In this document: piece after piece, positions 17,446-26,916 of the stretch
How the letters are laid out: each line of letters starts with the position of its first letter
Numbering within the stretch: position 1 is the first letter of the stretch
From: Segatella copri
GTDB taxonomy: Bacteria > Bacteroidota > Bacteroidia > Bacteroidales > Bacteroidaceae
Length of the DNA stretch: 64,000 bases
Assembly: GCF_949820605.1 (NCBI RefSeq)
Contig: NZ_CATKVU010000006.1
Span: 2,863,001-2,927,000, forward strand
Reading direction: 5' to 3'
Program-made: the position numbers and the translations under genes
The notes under the pieces: model-generated
Database searches by the model: none
Told to the model about the DNA's origin: nothing
Seen by the model: only the letters and a program-made list of their open reading frames with translations

Positions 17446-18417
17446 ATGCTTAAGTTATTCCAAGGGCTCAGCAAGCTGCTGGCCAATTACACATCTATCT
17501 TCGTGATAGGTGTTGCAGTGTTCACATTCTTCTTCCCACATACCTTCGACTGGGTGCGCGGAACTACTCAGACCGTCATTCTCGGCATCATCATGCTCAC
17601 CATGGGGCTGACCTTGACCACTAACGACTTCAAGATTCTGGCTCAGCGCCCGCTGGATGTCTTCATCGGAGCCTGTGCCCAGTTTATCATCATGCCTGGC
17701 GTGGCTTACACCCTGGTTCATGTGTGGCATCTTGACCCAGCCCTGGCACTCGGAATCCTGCTGGTAGGTTGCTGTCCGGGCGGCGTTTCGAGCAACATTA
17801 TGAGTTATCTGTGTCATGGCGACGTAGCTTTCTCCGTAGGAATGACCTGCGCCTCAACCATTCTTGCACCGGTGATGACTCCGCTGCTGATGAAGATTAC
17901 GGCAGGCGAGATTATCCATGTAGATGCTGTGGGAATGTTCATCAACATCCTCATCGTAACGATTATTCCTGTAGCCATCGGCTGCGCCCTCAACTATATT
18001 TACGGCAAGAAAGACTGCTTCCCTACCATCCAGAGTCTGATGCCGGGCATCAGCGTTACGTGTCTGGCAATCATCGTAGGCGGTGTGATTTCTACGGTTC
18101 ACGATGACCTCGTTGCTCGCGGCTTATCGCTTTTCCTCTGGACTTTCGCCGTGGTTTTCTGCCACAACACGCTGGGTTATCTTCTCGGTTGGCTTGCCGG
18201 CAAATGTGCCGGATTCAATACCGCTAAGAAGCGTACCATCAGTATTGAGGTCGGCATGCAGAACGCCGGTCTTGCCACGGTACTGGCTGGCAACTTCTTC
18301 GCAGCCCAGCCTCTCGCCGTATTGCCTTGCGCCATCAGCTGCGCCTGGCACAGCATTTCGGGCACCATCCTTGCAGGAATCTATCTGAAATGGGACCATC
18401 TGCATGAGAAGAAGTAA
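17446..18417 (+). CDS. Bile acid:sodium symporter family (BASS) transporter
   Basis: 323 aa inner-membrane protein with about nine or ten hydrophobic segments. Family signatures are MLTMGLTL in the second helix, GCCPGGVSSN around residue 110, and a C-terminal EVGMQNAGLATVLA. BASS members cotransport organic anions with sodium; the substrate here cannot be told from sequence. Single-gene transcript between its own promoter and terminator. Confidence 0.9.
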   Translation: MLKLFQGLSKLLANYTSIFVIGVAVFTFFFPHTFDWVRGTTQTVILGIIMLTMGLTLTTNDFKILAQRPLDVFIGACAQFIIMPGVAYTLVHVWHLDPALALGILLVGCCPGGVSSNIMSYLCHGDVAFSVGMTCASTILAPVMTPLLMKITAGEIIHVDAVGMFINILIVTIIPVAIGCALNYIYGKKDCFPTIQSLMPGISVTCLAIIVGGVISTVHDDLVARGLSLFLWTFAVVFCHNTLGYLLGWLAGKCAGFNTAKKRTISIEVGMQNAGLATVLAGNFFAAQPLAVLPCAISCAWHSISGTILAGIYLKWDHLHEKK

Positions 18418-18444
18418 ATGACTTCTGAAAAAGATAAATACGAA

Positions 18445-18489
18445 AAAAGGTCGTGAGATTTCTGATTGAACCTCACGACCTTTTCTTAT
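18445..18489 (+). terminator. Terminator after BASS transporter
   Basis: 13-bp perfect stem (18445-18457 with 18472-18484) including GGTCGTGAG/CTCACGACC, followed by TTTTCTTAT. Confidence 0.88.
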
Positions 18490-18503
18490 ATCATTACCTC
18501 ACG

Positions 18504-18620
18504 GGGTTAACAGGTTAACAGTTAACAGCCGTTTTTTCTATAGTTACACGAGCAAAGCACTTGAATTGGCTTTCCCTTCGGACGCCGAACGTTGTTTCTT
18601 CACTCTTCGTTCTTCACTTA
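18504..18620. repeat. Composite interspersed repeat (TTAACAG part plus mosaic part)
   Basis: GGTTAACAG-type units (18504-18538), a CACGAGCAAAGCACTTGAATT segment, then (minus strand) the GTGAAGAACGAAGAGTGAAG core ending 2 bases after the S41 stop codon. The 20249-20345 copy has the same order of parts. Confidence 0.82.
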
Positions 18621-18622
18621 AT

Positions 18623-20206
18623 CTACTTCCCCGTAGTCAGCAGCTGCACGGCTCGCTGAACTATCTCATTGGTCTCGTTCCAAACCTGGAAGTACTGGCT
18701 CATATCCCAGATATCTCGCGCTACAAGGGCTTTCAGCTGCAGGGCGAGGTATTTCTTAGTCTGAGTTAATTCAGCCTCATCCTTCGGCTCTATCTTCTCC
18801 TTCTTGCCCTCGGCGATAATGCCATCTATCAGCGAAGAAGGAACCTCGTAGGTGGCGAGGAACTTATCGAAATCCTTATACTGGCTCTTCAGCTCCTTAC
18901 GATGCGCATCGATGAACTTCAGACTGTGGTTGATGACGATACTCTTGGCTGCCAACTGACGGTGCATCTTGGTGTACTTGGTTGTATCCAGCGGAACGAA
19001 ATAATCTGGCATGATTCCACCACCACCATAAACTACACGATGCTTGCGCAAGGTGTAATACTTCAGACTGTCTGAAAGATGGATGCTGTCCTGATTGGTG
19101 AACTCGCCATGCTTGTAACGCTTGTCCAGATCCATCGCATAATCCAATCTGTCACCTTTCTTATATGGCTTCTGGATGCATCTGCCGCTAGGCGTATAGT
19201 AATGGGCGATGGTGAGACGAATCTCGCTGCCATCATCAAAGGTCAGCGGACGCTGCACCAATCCCTTGCCGAAGGTTCTGCGACCAACCACTACTCCACG
19301 GTCCTGATCCTGGATGGCTCCGGAAACAATCTCGGCGGCAGAAGCAGTAAACTCATTGGTGAGCACCACCACCTTGCCCTTGCGCCATCTGCCGTTAGCC
19401 TGCGCCTTGTATTCCTGGCGAGGCGCAGCACGACCACTGGTATAAACGATGAGATCGCCCTTCTGCAGGAACTCGTTGGCAATCTGAGCCGCAGCCTGAA
19501 GATAGCCTCCGCCATTATCCTCAAGGTCGAAGATAAGATCCTTCATTCCCTTCTTTTTCAGCGAATCCATCGCTATTGTTACCTCTTTATGACTGGTAAG
19601 ACCGAAGCTTCCCAATCGGATGTATCCGATGCCCGGACGAATCATATAAGCCGCATCCATCGTAGTTACCGGAATTTTATCGCGCTTTACCTTGAAGATG
19701 AGCTTATCCTTGATGCCACGGCGCACAATGGTAAGATTCACCGTTGTTCCCTTAGGACCACGAAGGCGCTTCATGATTTCCTCCTTGCTCATCTTGACGC
19801 CCGAAATGGCAGTATCGTTTACAGCCACAATGCGGTCGCCGGCAATGATTCCCACCTTCTCGGAAGGTCCGTTCGTAACCGGCTGGATAACGAGCAGCGT
19901 ATCATCTACCATGTTAAACTGCACGCCAATGCCATCAAAACTGCCGTTCAGCGGCTCGTTCATCGCCTTGGTTTCCTTGGCTGTAGCGTAAGAAGAATGA
20001 GGGTCGAGCTTTTCGAGCATGCCTCGGATGGCGTCCTCTACGAGCTTATTCTCATCCACACTATCCACATAAAGGTTGGTAATGGCGATTTCAGCCCTTC
20101 CCAATTTCTCTATCGGGCTGTTCTTGCCCATCTTGATACGCAACTGGGCACTGGCAGAAGTTACTGCCAGGAATGCTACCAGTGCTATGAATAGATATTT
20201 CTTCAT
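18623..20206 (-). CDS. C-terminal processing (S41) peptidase
   Basis: 527 aa exported serine protease. A signal peptide (residues 1-20, ending SASAQ) is followed by an N-terminal helical part, a PDZ domain (about 90-165, with GIGVQF and AGDRIVAVND), and the S41 core. The Ser/Lys pair is in NEFTASAAEIVSGA and RRTFGKGLVQ. The 130-residue C-terminal extension is usual for Bacteroidota CtpA-like enzymes. Substrates are unknown. Flanked on both sides by composite repeats. Confidence 0.92.
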   Translation of the reverse strand: MKKYLFIALVAFLAVTSASAQLRIKMGKNSPIEKLGRAEIAITNLYVDSVDENKLVEDAIRGMLEKLDPHSSYATAKETKAMNEPLNGSFDGIGVQFNMVDDTLLVIQPVTNGPSEKVGIIAGDRIVAVNDTAISGVKMSKEEIMKRLRGPKGTTVNLTIVRRGIKDKLIFKVKRDKIPVTTMDAAYMIRPGIGYIRLGSFGLTSHKEVTIAMDSLKKKGMKDLIFDLEDNGGGYLQAAAQIANEFLQKGDLIVYTSGRAAPRQEYKAQANGRWRKGKVVVLTNEFTASAAEIVSGAIQDQDRGVVVGRRTFGKGLVQRPLTFDDGSEIRLTIAHYYTPSGRCIQKPYKKGDRLDYAMDLDKRYKHGEFTNQDSIHLSDSLKYYTLRKHRVVYGGGGIMPDYFVPLDTTKYTKMHRQLAAKSIVINHSLKFIDAHRKELKSQYKDFDKFLATYEVPSSLIDGIIAEGKKEKIEPKDEAELTQTKKYLALQLKALVARDIWDMSQYFQVWNETNEIVQRAVQLLTTGK

Positions 20207-20248
20207 TTCTTAAAACTTAAAGTTTATGAAAGAGAGAGATCCTTCAAG

Positions 20249-20345
20249 AGTTAACAGGTTAACAGTTAACAGCGCTTTTTTCAATGGTTTCCCCCCCCCT
20301 AAAGCACTTGAATTCTTCACTCTTCGTTCTTTACTCTTCACTTCA
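20249..20345. repeat. Composite interspersed repeat
   Basis: TTAACAG units (20249-20274), T-run and a C-run (20291-20299), AAGCACTTGAATT, then (minus strand) GAAGTGAAGAGTAAAGAACG and neighbouring core sequence, ending just after the stop codon of the parE-type gene. Confidence 0.8.
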
Positions 20346-20346
20346 T

Positions 20347-22356
20347 TTAATCCAGCGGCTCAGAGTCTTCCTCCGGAATATCCTCTTCTATCACCAGATT
20401 TTCGATGATGAAGTTCTGGCGCTCCATCGTGTTCTTACCCATATAATATTCCAGCAGCTTCTGCACCTGATCGGTTTTATGCAGCGTAACCTGCTCCAAC
20501 CGCATGTCTGGACCGATGAAATGGGCGAATTCATCAGGCGAAATCTCTCCCAATCCTTTGAATCGGGTGATTTCAGGATCAGGGCCCAAATCGCGAATCG
20601 CCTGCTGGCGCTCCTCATCGCTGTAACAGTAATGCGTGATGAAATCGCTCTTTTTCTCCTTGCTTCCCAGTTTCGCATCCGCATCAGCCACCGCCTGCTT
20701 GTTCTTGATCTTGGTTCGCTTGTTGCGCACTCGGAACAATGGGGTCTGAAGCACATAGACATGGCCCTTCTTGATGAGATCTGGGAAGAACTGAAGGAAG
20801 AAGGTGATGATGAGCAGGCGGATGTGCATTCCGTCGACATCCGCATCGGTTGCCACAATCACCTTGTTGTAACGCAATGAATCCAAGCCGTCCTCTATAT
20901 CGAGAGCCGCCTGAAGCAGATTGAACTCCTCGTTCTCATAAACCACCTTCTTGGTAAGACCGAAGCTGTTGAGCGGTTTACCACGCAGAGAGAACACCGC
21001 CTGGGTATTCACATCGCGGCTCTTGGTGATGCTTCCGCTGGCAGAATCGCCCTCGGTGATGAAGATGGAACTCTCCTCCTTGCGCTCGTTCTTGGCGTCG
21101 CTGAAATGAATGCGGCAGTCGCGGAGCTTGCGGTTGTGGAGATTCGCCTTCTTGGCACGCTCACGGGCGAGTTTGGTAACGCCAGCCATCGCCTTGCGCT
21201 CACGCTCGCTCTCCTTAATCTTGTTCTCCAGAATCTCAGCCACATCCTTGTGGATATGGAGATAGTTGTCTACTTCCTTCTTCAGGAAATCGCCCACATA
21301 CTTATTGATGGTTTCGCCACCATTCGGCGTCATCGTAGTACTTCCGAGCTTAATCTTGGTCTGACTCTCGAAGACCGGTTCTTCTACGTTGATGGCAATG
21401 GCAGCCACCAGTCCGTTTCGGATGTCTGCATACTCATACTTACCGTAGAACTCCTTGATAGTCTTGGCAATATGCTCCTTGAAGGCACTCTGATGCGTAC
21501 CTCCCTGAGTGGTGTGCTGACCGTTGACGAAGGAATAATACTCCTCGCCATACTGGTTGGTATGGGTGAAGGCAATCTCGATGTCCTCGCCCTTCATGTG
21601 GACGATGTCGTAGAGCCCTTCGTTGGTCATATTATCGCTCAGCAAATCCTGCAGACCATGGCGGCTCAAGATGCGGCGGCCATTGTGCATGATGGTGAGT
21701 CCGGTGTTCAGATAAGTATAGTTGCGGAGCATCGTTTCCACGAAATCATCGTGGAAGGAATAGTTCTTGAAGAGTGTATTATCCGGCTCGAAGAAGATAA
21801 AGGTACCGTTCTCGTCCTCAGTATCTTCCATCGTGTCGCTCTTCAGAATACCTTTCTCAAACTTCAGATGGCGCACCTTTCCGTCGCGGTACGACTTTAC
21901 TTCGAAGTGGGAACTGAGGGCATTGACCGCCTTCACACCCACACCATTCAGACCGACGCTCTTCTTGAACGCCTTGCTGTCGTACTTACCACCGGTATTC
22001 AGCACACTTACAGCCTCAACGAGCTTGCCCTGAGGAATACCACGGCCATAGTCGCGCACGCTGACACGCAGATTGTCTTCGATATCGATTTCCAGACGGG
22101 CGCCTGCACCCATCTTGAATTCATCGATAGAGTTGTCTACCACCTCCTTCAAGAGCACATAAATACCATCTTCCGGCAGATTTCCATCTCCCAGACGGCC
22201 GATGTACATACCCGGACGGGTACGCACATGCTCCATATCGCTCAAGTGGCGGATGTTATCATCGGTATATTCTACCGGCTGCTGCTCCTGAGGGGCATTG
22301 GTAAGCTCATCAGCGGCATTCAATTCGCTGTTACCTAAGTTTTTATCTTCAGACAT
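20347..22356 (-). CDS. parE: DNA topoisomerase IV subunit B (type IIA topoisomerase ATPase subunit)
   Basis: 669 aa. GHKL ATPase motifs: [40 protein letters not shown]. The TOPRIM domain has [12 protein letters not shown] and [13 protein letters not shown]. It lacks the extra insert seen in proteobacterial GyrB, and its length fits Bacteroidota ParE. It separates replicated chromosomes with ParC, which is not in the window. Calling ParE rather than GyrB rests on length and overall resemblance. Confidence 0.88.
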   Translation of the reverse strand: MSEDKNLGNSELNAADELTNAPQEQQPVEYTDDNIRHLSDMEHVRTRPGMYIGRLGDGNLPEDGIYVLLKEVVDNSIDEFKMGAGARLEIDIEDNLRVSVRDYGRGIPQGKLVEAVSVLNTGGKYDSKAFKKSVGLNGVGVKAVNALSSHFEVKSYRDGKVRHLKFEKGILKSDTMEDTEDENGTFIFFEPDNTLFKNYSFHDDFVETMLRNYTYLNTGLTIMHNGRRILSRHGLQDLLSDNMTNEGLYDIVHMKGEDIEIAFTHTNQYGEEYYSFVNGQHTTQGGTHQSAFKEHIAKTIKEFYGKYEYADIRNGLVAAIAINVEEPVFESQTKIKLGSTTMTPNGGETINKYVGDFLKKEVDNYLHIHKDVAEILENKIKESERERKAMAGVTKLARERAKKANLHNRKLRDCRIHFSDAKNERKEESSIFITEGDSASGSITKSRDVNTQAVFSLRGKPLNSFGLTKKVVYENEEFNLLQAALDIEDGLDSLRYNKVIVATDADVDGMHIRLLIITFFLQFFPDLIKKGHVYVLQTPLFRVRNKRTKIKNKQAVADADAKLGSKEKKSDFITHYCYSDEERQQAIRDLGPDPEITRFKGLGEISPDEFAHFIGPDMRLEQVTLHKTDQVQKLLEYYMGKNTMERQNFIIENLVIEEDIPEEDSEPLD

Positions 22357-22455
22357 GATTTCCTCCTTAGTTATTCTTATTTATTTTCCTATAACATAGC
22401 AAATGATGTTGCAATATTCTGTTTATCAGATAATTGCCAACACAACAATTACTAT

Positions 22456-23607
22456 TTACCTGATACTCTTAATATAGCAGTTGCGGCGCTTGTGAAGGAC
22501 TGGATCCAAGACGCCCCATTGTCCCTGCACGGCAGCATTATCTTCCATTTCCACCTGTGTTTCTCCCCACTCGATTCCATACTTCTGATAGATAGGAATC
22601 AGGTCGGCAAAGAGCAGCGCATTGGCACCCTTAGCACGGTATTCCGGCTGGATACCGATGAGCAGAAGGTCGACAATCTTGGTTTTATGGAACTTGATGG
22701 CGCGCAGCAGATGCCACCAGCCAAAAGGAAGCAGCCTGCCCCTATGACACTTCTGCAGAGCTCTGGAAAGGGAAGGCATCGTAATACCGATACCTATCAT
22801 CTTATGATCCTCGGTAGTCCAGTCTTCTATGGCTGTTACAAAGTTCAGGTCGAGCAAAGACAGATACATCTTGATGTACTGGTCTATCTGCTTCTGTGAA
22901 AGTTCGGAATAACCATAGAGATGCTTGTATGTATCATTGATGAGGTCGAAAATCTTCTGTCCGTATCCGCCCTGATAAATATCCTTACGGGTAAGTTTGC
23001 GGACATGGAGATTGTATCTTTTCTCTATCATCGCCGCTATCTTGGAATATTTCTCCGGGATGGTATCTGGCACCATCAGTTTATACTCTACATACTTATT
23101 ATCTACGGTAAAACCCTCCAGAGCCTCAATGTGCTCCGGATAATATGAATAATTATAAATGGTAGGCATGGTGCCTAGCTGGTCAAAGCCCCAGGTAAGC
23201 ATGCCTTCTGGATCCATATCGGTAAAACCCAGCGGACCTACAATATCTTCCATTCCCTTCTCCTTACCGTATTTCTCTACAGCATCGAGAAGAGCCTTGG
23301 AAACCTCGCGGTCGTCAATGAAATCAATCCAGCCGAAACGGACCGACTTCCTGCCCCATTTATTGTTTGCCTTATGATTGATAATGGCAGCGACGCGACC
23401 TGCCAGCTTGCCGTCCTTATAGGCAAGAAAATACTCTGCCTCGCAGAACTCGAACGCTGCGTTCTTGTCCTTGCTCAGAGTATTCATGTCGTCGCTGAAA
23501 AGATTAGGCACATCATATTTGTTGCCTTCGTAGAGGTCGTAATGGAAGTCGATGAATGTCTTCAAGTCCTTCTTTGTTTCAACCTTTTTAATTTCTATTA
23601 ATGACAT
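22456..23607 (-). CDS. GNAT-like N-acetyltransferase family protein
   Basis: 383 aa starting MSLIEIKKVETKKDLKTFID. The start at 23607 was chosen because an upstream extension would run over the promoter (-7 at 23640-23647). An acetyltransferase-like fold is suggested by the AEYFLAYKDGKLAGRVAAII strand and a second half with LLIGIQPEYRAKGANALLF. Large GNAT-like proteins of this type are common in Bacteroidota; the acceptor is unknown. Confidence 0.72.
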   Translation of the reverse strand: MSLIEIKKVETKKDLKTFIDFHYDLYEGNKYDVPNLFSDDMNTLSKDKNAAFEFCEAEYFLAYKDGKLAGRVAAIINHKANNKWGRKSVRFGWIDFIDDREVSKALLDAVEKYGKEKGMEDIVGPLGFTDMDPEGMLTWGFDQLGTMPTIYNYSYYPEHIEALEGFTVDNKYVEYKLMVPDTIPEKYSKIAAMIEKRYNLHVRKLTRKDIYQGGYGQKIFDLINDTYKHLYGYSELSQKQIDQYIKMYLSLLDLNFVTAIEDWTTEDHKMIGIGITMPSLSRALQKCHRGRLLPFGWWHLLRAIKFHKTKIVDLLLIGIQPEYRAKGANALLFADLIPIYQKYGIEWGETQVEMEDNAAVQGQWGVLDPVLHKRRNCYIKSIR

Positions 23608-23639
23608 GATTTTCAAACTAGTTTGCAATATTATAAATG

Positions 23640-23683
23640 CAAAAGTAGCAATATTTTGGCAAATTACCAAATATTGCTACTTT
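23640..23683 (-). promoter_or_regulatory. Promoter inside an inverted repeat, GNAT-like gene
   Basis: Minus strand TTTG (23668-23671), 20 bp, TACTTTTG (23640-23647). The same bases form a 17-bp inverted repeat with one bulge (23642-23659 with 23667-23683). It may be an operator, or the terminator of the upstream esterase gene merged with the next promoter. Confidence 0.7.
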
Positions 23684-23773
23684 TTTTGCAGTTTTTTAGG
23701 GGTTAATTTTTAATTACAACCCCACAAACTAGCCTATATCACCCATTTACTGGCTTTTTTGACGGAATCAGTT

Positions 23774-25111
23774 TTACTTAACGAGATGCTCTTTTATCCA
23801 AACCATCTGCTGATAATTTGTATCGGGTGTAGTCCAATGCTCATTGATTGGAGTGAGCAAAGCTTCCTTCTTACATTTCAACGTATTCCAAACAGCATAG
23901 CTGGTAGTTGGCGGACAGGTATTATCGTTATATCCCCATGTAAGATAAGTTGGGGCCTTTACCTTGCGGGCAAAATTCACCACATCATAATAAGCCATTG
24001 TGTTGAGACAATCCTTGTTCTTCAATATCTCATGATATTTATTGAAGTGAGGATAACCACCCGTTCTTCCCTTCTCTGCATAACCAGCCATATCGCTGAG
24101 CGCCGGATGATTGGCCACGCACTGGGTTACTCTGCTATCAAGACCGGCTGCAATAATAGCCAAGGCTCCACCCTGACTTCCGCCCTGCACAGCCACATTC
24201 TTTCCGTCCCACTCTGGGAGAGAGGTTAGGAAATCGATGCAGCGCACCAGTCCCTGATAAACATGGCGCATATAGTAGCGATTCTTATCGTCCAGTCCGT
24301 TAGACAGATATCCGCCGTTTGCATCGTTGAATCCCCTGCTTATTTCATTGAAGGTTTCGGTAGGAATGCGCGGGTCGAGACCATGAATCTCTATCTCGAA
24401 GCGGATAAATCCATTCTCGGCATAATACTTATTGCGCATAGGTTCCTTGATGGTTTTGATGCCGGCTCCTGGAGGTGTGAGAACCACAGGATGGCTACCC
24501 TGCTTGGCATTCTTTGGATAGAAGAGATAGCCATACATCGCATGACCTTTCTTATCTATCTGAAGTTTAACGAGATAACAGTCTATCTTGTCGGTACAGT
24601 ATCCCTTGGCGAGTTCCTTGGTATAGCTCATCGGCACATTCTTCAGTTCGTCCTTTGCCTGCTGCCAGAATGCATCAAAATCCTTAGGCTCCTGGGTATA
24701 AGGCTGAATCTTATCTACCGAGAATCCTACTTTGATATGATGCTGATAGGTCTTGCCATCGAGTTTATAGAATAATCTCAAATCGCGGAAGCCCGGTGTC
24801 TTTCGGGTTCCCATGTTCACGATGGCGCGTCCATTCTTCAGCTTGAAGCTTCCTTTCTTGTCAGCCTTCAGCATGTCATCGCCTATTTCATAGTTCACCT
24901 CGCCATCACGGGGAATTCCATACTTACAGAAACTTACTTCCACCTTAGCCTGTTCGCCCGTCTTATAGAGCCAGTCGGCATGATCAGGCACGGTAAGCCA
25001 AAGATAATCACTGCGATAGGGATAGTTCTCCGCCATCACACTAAACACACTCGTCATGTTCATCGCCAGGATAAACAGAAGCGATAGATAGATTGTCCTT
25101 AATCTGTTCAT
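23774..25111 (-). CDS. Acetylxylan esterase / CE7 family esterase
   Basis: 445 aa with an N-terminal signal peptide (about 1-28). An N-terminal beta domain precedes the alpha/beta hydrolase. The nucleophile is in VQGGSQGGALAI, the acid Asp in WGYNDNTCPPT and the His in NEHWTT, as in the AXE1/cephalosporin C deacetylase family. It probably removes acetyl groups from plant xylan or oligosaccharides in the periplasm. Confidence 0.9.
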   Translation of the reverse strand: MNRLRTIYLSLLFILAMNMTSVFSVMAENYPYRSDYLWLTVPDHADWLYKTGEQAKVEVSFCKYGIPRDGEVNYEIGDDMLKADKKGSFKLKNGRAIVNMGTRKTPGFRDLRLFYKLDGKTYQHHIKVGFSVDKIQPYTQEPKDFDAFWQQAKDELKNVPMSYTKELAKGYCTDKIDCYLVKLQIDKKGHAMYGYLFYPKNAKQGSHPVVLTPPGAGIKTIKEPMRNKYYAENGFIRFEIEIHGLDPRIPTETFNEISRGFNDANGGYLSNGLDDKNRYYMRHVYQGLVRCIDFLTSLPEWDGKNVAVQGGSQGGALAIIAAGLDSRVTQCVANHPALSDMAGYAEKGRTGGYPHFNKYHEILKNKDCLNTMAYYDVVNFARKVKAPTYLTWGYNDNTCPPTTSYAVWNTLKCKKEALLTPINEHWTTPDTNYQQMVWIKEHLVK

Positions 25112-25115
25112 AATT

Positions 25116-25400
25116 TTATAGTTTGTTTTTTAAATTATAATATTCAACTATCATATATGAGCGCAAAAGTACAACATTCCATTGAGATAACAAAATGATT
25201 TCAAGGATATTTTTGTTCAAGATACCCTCAATAGGCATCTTGAACAAACAAATATCCTTCCCGATAGTTTTAAGCACTGGCGGAAAACTAATATTCTCCA
25301 AGGAATCACAATAAGAAAAAGCTCGATCATCTATTCTCTCAAACACTGGCGAGAAGTGCGAAGTGTCGGATGAAACGAGAGATGGTTCATCAAATGAGTA
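25116..25400 (-). pseudogene. Remnant of a BspA-like leucine-rich repeat protein
   Basis: The frame read from about 25376 contains FERIDDRAFSYCDSLENISF followed by PPVLKTIGK, a typical LRR_5/BspA repeat (xIxxxAFxxCxSLxxIxxP). It then degenerates after about 40 residues and has no signal peptide or sorting domain. The best start is a GTG at 25346. The fragment lies between the esterase and an IS110-family element, which could have broken the original gene. The exact left limit of the remnant is not defined. Confidence 0.55.
25203..25259. repeat. Long hairpin (21-bp inverted repeat)
   Basis: Arms 25203-25223 and 25237-25259 pair along AAGGATATTT and GTTCAAGAT with a 2-base bulge. It lies inside the LRR remnant. 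No T-run follows on either strand. Confidence 0.65.
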
Positions 25401-25764
25401 GTGAAATTCTGAGGGTGGAGTCGATTACAGAAGACAATATGGAGTCAAATTGCTCCATGACCCGAAAATATTCCTCCTAAAGGAGTGAGTTTCTCAGATT
25501 TAATTTGTATCTTTCCTCTATAAAACGAAAATGATTTCCCTCGCACAAGGTAACTAAAACAAGGGAGTTTGCCTTTTCTTCGTAAATAAAGGCGCATGTC
25601 TCCCTTGCACTTGCTTATATAGCAAATGCGATTATCAGTATACTTTCCTCTTCGAGTTTTACTCATACTGACTTCCATAGCCTCCCATGACATTAAGTTA
25701 ATTTGCAAACGAGGTCTAAACCCATCACAAAGATAATAGCTTTATCATGGAAGGTATATCATGG
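25401..25764. other. Noncoding flank of the IS110-family element
   Basis: The stretch downstream of the transposase has no recognisable gene; an 87-codon frame (25445-25708, minus) has no family features. It probably includes the short right end of the insertion sequence, whose limit cannot be placed without comparison. Confidence 0.4.
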
Positions 25765-26916
25765 TCATCCGTTGTTGGCGGATTCTTCACGATCTGGTTT
25801 GAAGTCAACATAGTCTGTCTTGTCATGTAAGACATGCCATACGGCGACAAGTAACTTTCTCGCCACAGCAACAATCACCTTCATTTTGTTCTTTCTTCTC
25901 ACAATTGTTTGGTGATACGAGAATCTACTGAAGAAACAGTCTTTCTGACGACTGGCAGCCCAGGCACATTGAATGATGGTGTTGCGGAGGTAGACATTGC
26001 CATGGGTAATTTTACGAGATTTGATTTTCTTGTTGGACTCGTCATTTCTTGGTCTCAGTCCACTCCAGGAAGCAAGGTGGTTTGCCGTTTCGAACTTACT
26101 CATATCCGTTCCGATCTCTGCGATCAATGATGTTGCGGCACGTTCCTTGATTCCTGGAGTTTTCTGCAAGCGTTCGAGTTCCTCTGGAAAATGCTTCTCG
26201 CATATCTCCAACATTCTCTGCTGACATTCGTTTCTGTGGCTCTCGGCGATGCCAATCTCCTCATGGAGTTGGCGCAGTACATCTATTTCTGCCTGGGAGA
26301 CAACGCCTGTCAATGAGGCTAATATCATCTCCGCACCATGACGATTGACAATGCGACCATGAACAAGCTTCATCAGCTCGTTTGGATTTGTGACACCTTC
26401 CGAGAGCCTGCGCACGACATCGCGGTAACTCTTACACTCGATGTTGGATACATAATTGCTCAAGCGGATATTGCAACGTTGGAGTACGCCGTCCACCTTG
26501 GAAACCTTACGGACAATCTCAGCATTGAGGTCAAAGATTCGGCGATCGTACTGGCGAAGCTGTTGAATAATCTCTGGAGGAACGAAACTTCCCCTAACCA
26601 ATTCCTTCAATGTACATTCTGCTATCCACTGGGCATCCTTGATATCACTCTTATGACCTGGAAGTTGCTTGATGAAATAAGGATTTACCAGACGCAGAGT
26701 AAAATGAGGAGAAAGCACACGCCATATTGGTATCCAATAGATACTGGTACTCTCCATACAAACCTCAAAAACATGATGCTTTTGGAGCAATTTCCGCATT
26801 TCTTCCAGCTGAAATGTTAAAACACCGAAAACTTGCTCAAATAATTCACCATCACTGTGCAAAATACAAAGAAAAATACTATCTTTGTGCACGTCAAGAC
26901 CACATACTGCTTTCAT
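25765..26916 (-). CDS. IS110-family transposase
   Basis: 383 aa. The N-terminal DEDD (RuvC-like) domain has GLDVHKDSIF (Asp7), MESTSIYW (Glu) and HKSDIKDAQWIAE (Asp). The C-terminal Transposase_20 domain has TPGIKERAATSLIAEIG and the Ser-containing SWSGLRPRNDESN. Full length, no frameshift. IS110 enzymes work with a bridge RNA from the noncoding end. The first codons after the ATG (26894-26910) are the inverted copy of 27014-27029, which could fold over the start in read-through transcripts. Confidence 0.93.
   Translation of the reverse strand: MKAVCGLDVHKDSIFLCILHSDGELFEQVFGVLTFQLEEMRKLLQKHHVFEVCMESTSIYWIPIWRVLSPHFTLRLVNPYFIKQLPGHKSDIKDAQWIAECTLKELVRGSFVPPEIIQQLRQYDRRIFDLNAEIVRKVSKVDGVLQRCNIRLSNYVSNIECKSYRDVVRRLSEGVTNPNELMKLVHGRIVNRHGAEMILASLTGVVSQAEIDVLRQLHEEIGIAESHRNECQQRMLEICEKHFPEELERLQKTPGIKERAATSLIAEIGTDMSKFETANHLASWSGLRPRNDESNKKIKSRKITHGNVYLRNTIIQCAWAASRQKDCFFSRFSYHQTIVRRKNKMKVIVAVARKLLVAVWHVLHDKTDYVDFKPDREESANNG

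Noticed and set aside
19079..22338. Long plus-strand frames opposite the S41 peptidase and parE-type genes
   Set aside because: Both opposite-strand genes have complete family motifs; the plus frames have none.
25445..25708. 87-codon minus-strand frame next to the IS110-family element
   Set aside because: No recognisable motif, no ribosome site, and atypical composition; not supported as a gene.
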